Shown: positions 25,322 to 32,056, numbered from the stretch's first letter. The stretch: 35,191 nucleotides of DNA from Candidatus Woesearchaeota archaeon (GCA_023246445.1 JAHFIJ010000008.1:1-35191), one strand, 5' to 3'. A program made the numbers and translations. Notes: generated by a model from the letters alone, not told the origin.

Positions 25322-25636
25322 CTAACCAATGAATTGGTTATTTTTCTTTTCACATGAAATATATAATTTTCTGGTTACATAGCCTTTCAGCATTTTCGCT
25401 ACTTGTGGCCTTGAATAATTTCCTATATCTATTTTCATATGCACATGATTTGAATCAAAGCCCTTACCACCTATAGGGATTTCATATTTTCCAGAAGCTT
25501 AGTCAAATAATCTGCTACATTCTTCCCTTACTTCCTTGATATCAAAGATATTACGGCAGTATTTTACCTTAAACATTGCTTGCAACCACACTTCGCCAAC
25601 TGCAGAGCTGTATCTAACTGGATTTTCTTTTCTCAT
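25322..25636 (-). pseudogene. tnpA: truncated IS200 Y1 transposase (tnpA) remnant
   Basis: Not in the ORF track. Reading the minus strand from ATG 25636 gives MRKENPVRYSSAVGEVWLQ through SRLFD, an in-frame TAA after 45 codons, then 58 more codons (ASGKYEIPIGGKGFDSNHVH and onward) to a TAG at 25322. The HxH of the HUH metal site is present in DSNHVHMKID, followed by YSRPQVAKMLKGYVTRKL, the helix that follows it in TnpA. The catalytic Tyr helix is missing because the frame ends in the palindrome. So the gene carries both an internal stop and a 3' truncation, and cannot make a transposase. Any mobility would need TnpA from elsewhere. Confidence 0.8.
25323..25340. repeat. palindrome at the tnpA remnant 3' end, copy of the tnpB end hairpin
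   Basis: Eight-base arms TAACCAAT / ATTGGTTA around GA. The 14-base core is the same as in the palindrome at 24087-24106. Confidence 0.75.
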
Positions 25637-25640
25637 TTTT

Positions 25641-26012
25641 CATTTCTCCTGATGCAAAGTTTTATTAAGAAATAAAGCTCACGCTATATGTAAAGTTACA
25701 GTAGCGTAGCACCAACGCTACGCTTTTTCTTTATTTTTGTATTAGAAATAGATTTCGGTTAGCCACCAGTCAATAGACTAGGTGGAAATCTTTTGTATTA
25801 TAATATTTAATCTTTTCTTTACACTCTTTAGTAACCTCTTAGTCTTTACAATATTTTCGTAATATTTACAGAAAAGTCATAATATTTACGTATTTTTGAC
25901 AAAAATACGCAATTCCTCTCAAGACCTAAAGGAATGAGATTTCTTGCTTAGAAGGTTTTAAAAACTCTAAAATGATTATAACTCTACTTAAAAGTTGTGA
26001 ATAGAAAACAAA
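25641..26012. other. non-coding stretch rich in hairpins
   Basis: No gene seen. Perfect or near-perfect stems at 25703-25724 (AGCGTAGC / GCTACGCT, followed by T5), 25763-25785 (CCACCAGTC / GACT-A-GGTGG) and 25889-25909 (CGTATTTTT / AAAAATACG), plus a repeated AATATTTAC at 25860-25890. On the minus strand this is upstream of the tnpA remnant, so part of it may be the left end of the old IS element. A small RNA is also possible. Confidence 0.5.
25703..25724 (+). repeat. 8-bp perfect hairpin followed by a T-run
   Basis: AGCGTAGC, loop ACCAAC, GCTACGCT, then TTTTTCTTTATTTTT. It resembles an intrinsic terminator on the plus strand, although no gene is read into it. Possibly an IS left-end hairpin. 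Confidence 0.5.
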
Positions 26013-26342
26013 ATGGAAACCCCTACTATCGTATGCTCACAGTGTAAAACAAAAGTCCCAACAAATAGTGTTAAGGCAAATAGAACAGGGACAGATTGGA
26101 TATGTCTGGAATGTTATAATAAAGAGCATAAGGCAAAATTAGAAGTCCAAAAACCCAAATGGATAGGAATTAAAGAAGAACAATTAGAAGACAAAAAAGA
26201 AAGAAACTATTATTGCACAAAATGCACATACGCTTTTACTAAAAACGGACTTTTCTATGGTAAATGCCCTTATTGTGGCAGGGAAAATTCTGTAAAAATG
26301 GAAAATAAAGGCGCAGACTGGATCGAAGATTTTATGGAGTGA
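26013..26342 (+). CDS. small protein with two zinc-ribbon motifs
   Basis: 109 aa. The first zinc site is VCSQCKTKVP with WICLECYN, and the second is YYCTKCTYAF with GKCPYCGREN, four Cys each in CxxC pairs. The linker is charged. Such proteins bind nucleic acid or act as adaptors, and no specific family is recognised. The stop codon is two bases from the 3' end of tRNA-Ser on the other strand. Confidence 0.75.
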   Translation: METPTIVCSQCKTKVPTNSVKANRTGTDWICLECYNKEHKAKLEVQKPKWIGIKEEQLEDKKERNYYCTKCTYAFTKNGLFYGKCPYCGRENSVKMENKGADWIEDFME

Positions 26343-26358
26343 AGCGCCGAGGGCAGGA

Positions 26359-26411
26359 CTTTCAACGTTCTTTCTTTTTACGATGTTTTTCTTTCCTAAA
26401 GAAAAAACTCT
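26359..26411 (-). other. T-loop (59/60) BHB intron of tRNA-Ser
   Basis: 53 nt. Central helix TTCA/TGAA with 3-nt bulges AAA and AGT. An inner stem GTTTTTTCTTT pairs with AAAGAAAGAAC (one G-U). Splicing restores TTCAAAT. Confidence 0.8.
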
Positions 26412-26443
26412 TTTGAACCTGCACGTCCTTTCGGACACAAGCT

Positions 26444-26495
26444 ACCGGGTATTTCCCTTAATTCCTTTTCTTAAGTGTTTTTCCAAGAAAAGCTA
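26444..26495 (-). other. anticodon-loop (37/38) intron of tRNA-Ser
   Basis: About 52 nt. A relaxed BHB can be drawn with CTGG pairing to CCGG (one G-U). The 3' side bulge has only two bases, so the exact junction may shift by one. Confidence 0.7.
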
Positions 26496-26621
26496 TTCCA
26501 GGCTTGCGCTATACCAGGTTAAGCGACCTCGGCACAATAAGAATTGTTTTAAATTAACTTTTATAAGCTTTATTAATCCATGAAAATAAGTGCATAACTC
26601 ATAATCTAAAATAACTTCATA

Positions 26622-26819
26622 TCAGCTCTTCATAATTTCATTATCTATTAATCTGCTATTCAAATCCATAATCTCCTGCATTATAAATCTTTGATGTTCT
26701 TTCAATATTTTAACCTCTTTCTGTATCATCTCTAATTGTCTGAATATTTTATCTATATCTTCTTTTACAAATTCAAAAGAGTTAATTGTATTCCATTCAA
26801 GTTGTTTATTACTAATCAT
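26622..26819 (-). CDS. small coiled-coil protein
   Basis: 65 aa, almost entirely one amphipathic helix (FVKEDIDKIFRQLEMIQKEV, then KILKEHQRFIMQEIMDLN). It lies divergently before the antitoxin-like gene and after tRNA-Ser. No strong ribosome-binding site. The regular heptads argue for a real protein, but shortness leaves doubt. Confidence 0.5.
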   Translation of the reverse strand: MISNKQLEWNTINSFEFVKEDIDKIFRQLEMIQKEVKILKEHQRFIMQEIMDLNSRLIDNEIMKS

Positions 26820-26907
26820 ATTGTTTTCTCTTCAAAAGCACTATTTAAACCTTCCTATTTTAACTACTATATAATAACTATGAATACAGTTTTAACTCTC
26901 AGAAATC

Positions 26908-26915
26908 TTTATATT
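26908..26915 (+). promoter_or_regulatory. TATA box of the toxin-antitoxin-like operon
   Basis: TTTATATT, 30 bases before the ATG at 26938, no Shine-Dalgarno between. Leaderless. Confidence 0.55.
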
Positions 26916-26937
26916 AAATCCTTTTATCTGATTTATA

Positions 26938-27504
26938 ATGGAAGAAAGAGTTAGATTAAATATACTTAATATTTTAAGGGGGGTAAAGCAATCTATTAAA
27001 TCTCTGGATATTACTAAACTAAGGGATCTAAGCAATCATACTCTGCATGACGCTAGTATACTGCAGGAAGAAAGCTCCATACAAATAGCAGTTATTGTTT
27101 ACTCATTAAGCAAGATATTTGAAAGGGAAAACTACCAAAATTACAAAAGTTGGAAGTATTTCTACAAGAATTTAATGCTATATCTGGAAAATGCAATAAA
27201 ATACTTAGAAAGAAAAGATGAAAATAATTACACAAAAACCACTAAAACATTAATTTACTTTATTAATAAATTAGAATTTAAATTAAGGCATTACATAATT
27301 GAAGTAATGGAAAAAGCTAGAATCCATAAAGCCTCAAGAATCCACGAACATGGCATTTCAGTTGGAAGAACCTCAGAACTATTAGGGATTTCACAATTTG
27401 AATTAATGGAATACTTGGGAAAAACAGGAATAGCAGACATTAATCTAAATATTTCAATGGATATTAAAAAAAGAATAGAGTTTGCAAGGAGCTTATTTAA
27501 ATGA
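26938..27504 (+). CDS. UPF0175-like antitoxin candidate with helical N-terminal domain
   Basis: 188 aa. Residues 1-125 form a helical domain (LDITKLRDLSNHTLHDASIL, then YKSWKYFYKNLMLYLENAIK). The C-terminus has HGISVGRTSELLGISQFELMEYLGKTGI, the helix-turn-helix-like motif of UPF0175 proteins that accompany PIN toxins. It should bind DNA and neutralise the next gene product. The last four bases, ATGA, are shared with that gene, so translation is coupled. The pairing with a PIN protein is direct context evidence, and the toxin-antitoxin role is inferred. Confidence 0.75.
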   Translation: MEERVRLNILNILRGVKQSIKSLDITKLRDLSNHTLHDASILQEESSIQIAVIVYSLSKIFERENYQNYKSWKYFYKNLMLYLENAIKYLERKDENNYTKTTKTLIYFINKLEFKLRHYIIEVMEKARIHKASRIHEHGISVGRTSELLGISQFELMEYLGKTGIADINLNISMDIKKRIEFARSLFK

Positions 27505-28172
27505 AAACCTTAGTCTTTGACGCAGGCCCGGTTATTAGTTTAGTGACAGATAACTTAATAGGGATATTAGAAGAATTAAAAAAAAAATTTGAAATAGAGT
27601 TTATTATCTCTAATTCCGTAAAGCAGGAGCTGGTGGATAATGCTTTAAATACAAAAAAATTTGCTTTTGAAGGAATGTTAATAAGTTCTTATATTAATAA
27701 AAATGTTTTAAAACTATCTAGTTTAAATATAAATACTAAAGATTTAGAAAGTTATGCCAACAATATATTTTTAGCCTCTAATAAGCCGCTGCAATTGCTT
27801 CAAAAAGGAGAGCTTGCATCTATACTATTATGCAAAAAAATTAATGCCGATGCCTTAGTTGTGGATGAAAGAACTACTAGACTATTAATTGAAGATCCTG
27901 AAAACTTAAAAAAATTATTGGAATATAAGCTGCATTGTAAAATTAAAATTAATAATGAAAATTTAAAGCTGTTTCAGAAAATTACAAAAAATATAAAAAT
28001 TATAAGATCTGCAGAATTATTGTTTATAGCTTATGAACAGGGCTTATTTGACAAATTTAAATGGAATTTCAGTAAAAAAGAATTATTATCTGGTATCTTA
28101 TGGGGCACTAAATTAAGAGGCTGTTCAATTTCAGAAGAAGAAATTAATACTGTTGTTGAGGGATATAGTTAA
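27501..28172 (+). CDS. PIN-domain ribonuclease, VapC-like toxin candidate
   Basis: 223 aa. FDAGPVISL (first acidic residue), QKGELASILLCKKINADALVV (second) and VDERTTRLL (third) are the PIN active-site acids in order. PIN toxins cleave RNA with Mg, often tRNA or rRNA. It is longer than small VapC (about 130-140 aa), with an added C-terminal domain (SAELLFIAYEQGLFDKFKW, then ELLSGILWGTKLRGCSISEE). Overlaps the antitoxin-like gene by 4 bases. It ends 2 bases from tRNA-Leu, in opposite orientation. Confidence 0.82.
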   Translation: MKTLVFDAGPVISLVTDNLIGILEELKKKFEIEFIISNSVKQELVDNALNTKKFAFEGMLISSYINKNVLKLSSLNINTKDLESYANNIFLASNKPLQLLQKGELASILLCKKINADALVVDERTTRLLIEDPENLKKLLEYKLHCKIKINNENLKLFQKITKNIKIIRSAELLFIAYEQGLFDKFKWNFSKKELLSGILWGTKLRGCSISEEEINTVVEGYS

Positions 28173-28174
28173 TC

Positions 28175-28313
28175 TGCGGGTGTAAGGACTTTCAGTTGTT
28201 TTCTTTCAATCTTTTTTTACGAGGTTTTTTTAAAGAAAACTCTTTTGAACCTTAGTAGGCACTAAGCCACTAGCACCTCAAGCTAGTTCATTTGGCCGCT
28301 CTGACACACCCGC
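28175..28313 (-). tRNA. tRNA-Leu(GAG) with T-loop intron
   Basis: Acceptor GCGGGTG pairs with CACCCGC, discriminator A73. Anticodon stem CTAGC/GCTAG around TTGAGGT, anticodon GAG. Variable arm GGC-TTAGT-GCC as expected of a type II tRNA. T stem TAAGG/CCTTA. A 55-nt intron (28189-28243) sits between T-loop bases 59 and 60: the T stem is the outer helix, TTCA pairs with TGAA, bulges AAA and AGT, giving TTCAAA + T. Mature length 84 nt, no encoded CCA. A gene finder that expects only anticodon introns could miss it. Confidence 0.9.
28189..28243 (-). other. T-loop (59/60) BHB intron of tRNA-Leu
   Basis: 55 nt. Inner stem GTTTTCTTT with AAAGAAAAC (9 perfect pairs). Begins AGAGTTTT and ends TGAAAG like the tRNA-Ser T-loop intron, and both contain TCGTAAAAA in the middle, so they look related. 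Confidence 0.82.
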
Positions 28314-28420
28314 ACAACATTGCAATAAAAAATCAGAATTTAAGCTTTGCTAATTAAATTTTACACTAGTGTCATATAAAATACATGTGTAGGGGCTGTC
28401 ACTTGTTTTGAATAAGAGCA

Positions 28421-29356
28421 TCACAAAGAAATAATTGCTCTTGCTATCTTTTCAGGGACGTGCCTCAATATTGTTTTCGGCTCTGAAGGATAGGCAGCTG
28501 CAAAATCGCCGCGCACAACGCGTGAGTCATTGCTTAAGTCATCTTCAACAATCCTTGATTTTTCAGAAAAATACTTGTCTAGCACTGCTTGTGATGGCTT
28601 ATCCGTGTTCAGGATTATCTTGTCCAGTTTAATTCCTGAGTAGCTTTCGACCTCTCGAACGAAATCACTTGCCTTGAAGTTCTCATTGCCCTGTTTGGTG
28701 ACAAGATTGCAGACATAAATCTTTATTGCATTGCTTTTCTGCAATGCCTCCTTAATTCCTTTAACAAGAAAGTTAGGAAGAATGCTGCCATAAAGGTCGC
28801 CAGGGCAAATCACTATTTTGTCAGCATTGTTCAATGCTTCGGCAGCTTCCTTAAACAAGAAAGCATCCTGATTGAAAAAAATTCGCTTTATGTGGATTCC
28901 TTCTCCAGGATAACTGACAGTCCACTGTGTCTTGATTGTCTGTCCTTCCATTGTTTCTGCGCACAACAGAACGTTATCAGTGCTGACAGGAATGACATTA
29001 CCTGCAATTTTAAGCAGTTTGGCGGCTTCCTTCAATCCCTGCACGTCACTGCCCATAATTTTTGTGAGCGCGGTAATTATGAGATTTCCTAGATTATGGT
29101 CATCGTTGAACCTGAACTTGAATAACTCGCGAAGAACTTTTCCTTCATGCTCGTCAGCAAGCGCGATAAGGCACTGCCTTGCATCACCTGGTGGCAAAAC
29201 ACCGTATTCATCCCTTAATCTACCTGAAGAAGTGCCGCCCTGTGCTCCATCATCAGCCACACTGACAACTGCAGTAATCAAGCACTCATAGTTTTTTAAT
29301 CCTCTGAGAACCTGAAAATGGCCTGTTCCGCCCCCAATAGTTACTATTTTTTGCAC
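28421..29356 (-). CDS. YvcK/CofD-family protein
   Basis: 311 aa. The N-terminal IVTIGGGTGHFQVLRGLKNY is the nucleotide/UDP-sugar-binding glycine loop. VVSVADDGAQGGTSSGRLRD and GVLPPGDARQCL are the family signatures, followed by DHNLGNLIITAL and a YvcK-like PISTDN-type block, here VIPVSTDNVLLCAET. YvcK proteins bind UDP-GlcNAc and control carbon flow and the cell envelope in bacteria. CofD in archaea makes F420 precursors. The length and the VADDG motif favour YvcK. The gene is clearly richer in G+C than its neighbours, suggesting horizontal acquisition. It sits beside a glycogen-synthase remnant of similar composition. Confidence 0.85.
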   Translation of the reverse strand: MQKIVTIGGGTGHFQVLRGLKNYECLITAVVSVADDGAQGGTSSGRLRDEYGVLPPGDARQCLIALADEHEGKVLRELFKFRFNDDHNLGNLIITALTKIMGSDVQGLKEAAKLLKIAGNVIPVSTDNVLLCAETMEGQTIKTQWTVSYPGEGIHIKRIFFNQDAFLFKEAAEALNNADKIVICPGDLYGSILPNFLVKGIKEALQKSNAIKIYVCNLVTKQGNENFKASDFVREVESYSGIKLDKIILNTDKPSQAVLDKYFSEKSRIVEDDLSNDSRVVRGDFAAAYPSEPKTILRHVPEKIARAIISL

Positions 29357-29870
29357 CGACAGTAAAAAACCTTATGCTTTTTAAGGATTAGGTATCAGGA
29401 ATACTTCAGAAAACTTTAGGGGAAGTAACCAGAAGAGCAAAAATATTCTATCATCTTTCGTAAAACGCCTGTTTTTTCAGTAACAACACGTATAAACGAA
29501 TGCGCGGCTCGGCAAGTGTGGAACTCTGCTATTCAGAATATGTAAGCAAACGCATTACACACTAAATACCGCTTCATCGTAGTGTGAAATCATTATTAAT
29601 CTTGAGGAAGAAATATCGGTTATGGAAGCAAAAGCCGACGCATTATACGAAGCAAGCTGGGGGGTGTGCAATAAGGTTAGTGGGATATATATTGTGTAAG
29701 CAGCAAGGCAAGAGAGATTATTGAGCATTATGGAAACAACTACTGTCTGACAGGTCCATCCAGAACAAGGTTCAGGGTGTGTTTTTTTATTCCTTAGGTA
29801 ATCATATATAACTAAAAAATCGGGCTTAAACAATGAAACAAAAAGGCAACAGACAAAAACTGTTTTAAGT
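29357..29870. other. gene-poor stretch with decayed coding sequence
   Basis: No intact gene. Base composition resembles the YvcK-like gene. Holds the glycogen-synthase remnant at 29622-29765. The rest (29357-29620) shows nothing I can identify. The 107-codon ORF of the track runs antisense through the remnant and is a shadow. Confidence 0.6.
29622..29765 (+). pseudogene. frameshifted N-terminal remnant of a GT3-type glycogen synthase
   Basis: Frame 3 from ATG 29622 reads MEAKADALYEASWGVCNKVS then GIYIV and a stop. Moving one base at 29697 continues as VSSKAREIIEHYGNNYCLTG with PS after it. Together this matches the start of eukaryote-type (GT3) glycogen synthases (EVSWEVCNKVGGIYTV, then SKA, then YGxNYxLxGP). 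Only about 48 residues remain of some 600, and it is broken by a frameshift. So a glycogen-synthase gene has been lost here. The identification rests on the conserved UDP-glucose-loop region. Confidence 0.75.
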
Positions 29871-30065
29871 TTATCCACCGGAAATAACAGATATCAACTC
29901 AACTTTATCATTATCACTTAAATCTTCCTCTTCAGTAACCAAAACACCATTTTTAACAACCAACACTACTTCTTTACTAATATTTAAATTCTTCAATAAC
30001 TCTTTCACATTACCAGCTTTAACATTAATATTCCTATTTTCCCTTTCAATAAACACTTTAGCCAT
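29871..30065 (-). CDS. ThiS/MoaD/Urm1-like sulfur carrier protein
   Basis: 64 aa from ATG 30065 (ATG 30074 is also possible and adds three residues). A beta-grasp fold with AKVFIERENRNINVKAGNVK, a helix KELLKNLNI, VVLVVKNGVLVTEEEDLSDN and a C-terminal GG (SVISGG) at the very end. Such proteins are adenylated on the last Gly by an E1-like enzyme and then carry sulfur, or are joined to proteins as ubiquitin-like modifiers (SAMP in archaea). The gene overlaps the E1-like gene upstream, so they form a two-gene unit. Substrate cannot be read from sequence. Confidence 0.85.
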   Translation of the reverse strand: MAKVFIERENRNINVKAGNVKELLKNLNISKEVVLVVKNGVLVTEEEDLSDNDKVELISVISGG

Positions 30066-30921
30066 TTTCTTCATTAATTAATTCCAAATATAAATTTTTT
30101 GCTTTAATTTTATTTTCAGCTTTTAACATTACTTTATCTCTATATACCATTATGCCTTTATAATTAAAAGCATTTCCATAATCTTCAATTTTATTTTTAA
30201 GTTTATTCTTTAATTTTAAGAAATCAAATTCATCTTTTATCATATAACATCCAGAACCACAAAATTTTACAATTCTGGTTTTAGATTTAGAATTCAAAAA
30301 CTCATAATTTCTTCTAATACAGCATTTGCAGTTTAATCTATTTTTTACCATAATATTCTTTTCTTTATTGTTAAAATATATTAATTCAGATAAAACTTCC
30401 CCTTTATTTAAAATTTTTAATCCTAATTCCAGTTGTTTATCAGTAACTTTTTCAACAACATTTAGCTCAACACCCAAAGTTTCACAAGATTGAAAATTTA
30501 ATGGATCTTCAAATACACATCTTAAACAAGGTTTATTAACCATTATAGGAAATACCATTCCTTTATTTTGTATTACAGAAGAGAATATATAGGGTATAGA
30601 ATTTTTAACAGCAAAATCATTCAATAAAAATCTAGTTTCAAAATTATCAGTTCCATCAATGATTAATTTAGCATCTTTAATTAAATTCATATTATCAGAA
30701 GATAAATCCTCAACAATCCCATTAATATTCAATTTCTTTTTTAAAACCAATGCCTTAGGTTTTCCCAAATCCCCTAATGTAAATATATACCCATCTTCAA
30801 CATTGCTTTCTTCAACTATATCTCTATCAATGATTAGGATATTTTTATAAAATTTTAATATTTTTTCAGCTATTTTACTGCCAATCCTACCAGCGCCTAT
30901 AATCACAATGCTATTTTCCAT
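30058..30921 (-). CDS. ThiF/MoeB-family E1-like adenylyltransferase
   Basis: 287 aa from ATG 30921 (track start at 30942 adds seven residues). The Rossmann IVIIGAGRIGSKIAEKIL holds the GxGxxG, IIDRDIVEESNVED is the acidic strand and loop (the usual NLxRQ is NVED, an unusual substitution of the Arg finger), and IDGTDNFETRFLLND is the conserved D-N-x-x-x-R element. Zinc cysteines are PCLRC and NCKCC. The catalytic Cys may be in FQSCETLGVEL. A C-terminal domain of about 80 residues with KFCGSGCYMIK is not a rhodanese I recognise. It activates the sulfur carrier encoded downstream by adenylating its Gly-Gly tail. It is divergent from the rRNA promoter. Confidence 0.88.
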   Translation of the reverse strand: MENSIVIIGAGRIGSKIAEKILKFYKNILIIDRDIVEESNVEDGYIFTLGDLGKPKALVLKKKLNINGIVEDLSSDNMNLIKDAKLIIDGTDNFETRFLLNDFAVKNSIPYIFSSVIQNKGMVFPIMVNKPCLRCVFEDPLNFQSCETLGVELNVVEKVTDKQLELGLKILNKGEVLSELIYFNNKEKNIMVKNRLNCKCCIRRNYEFLNSKSKTRIVKFCGSGCYMIKDEFDFLKLKNKLKNKIEDYGNAFNYKGIMVYRDKVMLKAENKIKAKNLYLELINEENG

Positions 30922-30963
30922 TTTTACAGCCAATAGTATCAAAATTCAGATAAAAAAGCGTTC

Positions 30964-30978
30964 CGAAACCTTTAAATA
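30964..30978 (+). promoter_or_regulatory. rRNA operon promoter (BRE and TATA)
   Basis: CGAAACC followed by TTTAAATA is a strong archaeal BRE-TATA pair. Transcription should begin near 31000, just before the leader hairpins. Confidence 0.75.
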
Positions 30979-31000
30979 TCACTTCAAGGAGATAAATCAA

Positions 31001-31083
31001 TTTAAGAAACCTAAAAGCTTTCTTAAATTCTAATCGTATCACTAAAAATGATACGAAATGAGTACTTAATAAAATGATTAAGT
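31001..31083 (+). other. structured 5' leader of the rRNA transcript
   Basis: Three hairpins in a row: 31001-31027 (TTTAAGAAA / TTTCTTAAA), 31034-31056 (TCGTATCA / TGATACGA) and 31064-31083 (ACTTAAT / ATTAAGT). No gene. Confidence 0.75.
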
Positions 31084-31088
31084 ATGAA

Positions 31089-31117
31089 GTACAAGCAAGT
31101 CGATAAAATGAAAGTAG
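31089..31117 (+). other. 5' arm of the 16S rRNA processing stem
   Basis: GTACAAGCAA and ATGAAAGTAG pair with TTGTTTGTAC (33112-33121) and CTACTTTCAT (33094-33103). Their internal loop resembles a BHB cutting site, the usual archaeal way to free 16S. Confidence 0.8.
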
Positions 31118-31875
31118 TGATTCATAATTTCATTGCGACCAAAAATTCCTATTTATCCTGTAGGAGGTCACTGCTATTTGGATTCGATTGAGGCATGCAA
31201 GTCATGGGGCTTCGCAAGAAGCACCGGCTGAAGGCTCAGTAACACGTCGATAATCTGCCTTGTTGTCCGGAATAACCTCGCGAAAGTGAGGCTAATACTA
31301 GATAGAGAATTTATACTGGAATGTTAAATTCTTTAAAGGAAACGCAACAAGATGAGTCGGCGGCCGATTAGGTAGTTGGCGAGGTAAAGGCTCACCAAGC
31401 CTTGGATCGGTAGGGGGGATGGAAGTCCTAACCTCGAGAATGGTACTGAGACAATGACCATAGCCCTAAGGGGTGCAGCAGCTACGAAAACTTTACAATG
31501 CACGAAAGTGTGATAAGGGAATCCAAAGTGCCTATCCAATGGGTAGGCTTTTGTCAAGTCTAGGAAGCTTGGCGAATAAGTGGTGGGTAAGACTGGTGCC
31601 AGCCGCCGCGGTAACCCCAGCGCCACAAGTGGTGATCACGATTATTGGGTCTAAAGCACCTGTAGCCGAACTATTAACTCCCTTGTGAAATTGTTAAGCT
31701 TAACTTAACAGCTTGCAAGGGAAACTGTTAGTTTAGAAACCGGGAGGAGACAGAAGAATTCTAAGGGGAACGGTAAAATGTGATAATCCTTAGAAGACTA
31801 CCAATGGCGAAGGCATCTGTCTAGAACGGGTTTGACGGTGAGAGGTGAAGGCTAGGAGAACGATCGGGATTAGAT

Positions 31876-31915
31876 ATAAGAACCAAGTTTCATTAATTTC
31901 TTGGTCATACTAAAT
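31876..31915 (+). other. 40-nt BHB mini-intron in the 790 loop of 16S rRNA
   Basis: GATTAGAT is followed by 40 extra bases before ACCCC. TTAG pairs with CTAA as a 4-bp central helix, with 3-base bulges ATA and ATA, cut as AT^A on both sides to restore GATTAGATACCCC. An inner hairpin ACCAAG/CTTGGT closes it. It lies between E. coli 793 and 794 by the universal primer numbering. No room for a homing endonuclease. Confidence 0.88.
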
Positions 31916-32014
31916 ACCCCAGTAGCCCTAGCAGTAAACCCTGCGAGCCATGCGTGGCATATTCTTCGGGAATGTGCTGCGCAGTAACGAAGGTGTTAAG
32001 CTCGCCACCTGGGG

Positions 32015-32056
<42 letters not shown>

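Larger units (their letters stand above)
24080..25640 (-). mobile_element. IS200/IS605-type element: tnpB with upstream decayed tnpA
   Basis: Order on the minus strand is a broken Y1 transposase (tnpA), a palindrome, intact tnpB, and a second copy of the palindrome. The two palindromes, ATTACCAAT-GA-ATTGGTAAT at 24087-24106 and TAACCAAT-GA-ATTGGTTA at 25323-25340, bracket tnpB and may be its ends. tnpA stops exactly in the outer one. Hairpin ends with no inverted terminal repeats are typical of this family. Exact ends cannot be fixed without a second copy or an empty site. Confidence 0.7.
26345..26533 (-). tRNA. tRNA-Ser(GGA) with two introns
   Basis: Acceptor GCCGAGG pairs with CCTCGGC, with discriminator G73 as in serine tRNAs. 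Long variable arm GTCC-GAAA-GGAC. Anticodon stem CAAGC/GCTTG and loop CTGGAA + A give anticodon GGA. T stem GCAGG/CCTGC. One intron (26444-26495, 52 nt) lies after base 37, and a second (26359-26411, 53 nt) lies between T-loop bases 59 and 60. Removing both leaves about 84 nt. The T-loop intron forms a BHB in which the T stem is the outer helix, TTCA pairs with TGAA, and bulges AAA and AGT give TTCAAA + T. CCA is not encoded. The one-base choice at the anticodon intron is uncertain because TAGCTT repeats at both ends. Confidence 0.88.

Noticed and set aside
26184-26583. ORFs of 84 aa (minus) and 66 aa (plus)
   Set aside because: They cross the tRNA-Ser gene and its introns and lack coding features.
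28932-29291. 119-aa plus-strand ORF
   Set aside because: Antisense shadow of the YvcK-like gene, favoured only by its higher G+C.
29555-29878. 107-aa minus-strand ORF
   Set aside because: Runs antisense over the glycogen-synthase remnant, with no family resemblance or ribosome site.
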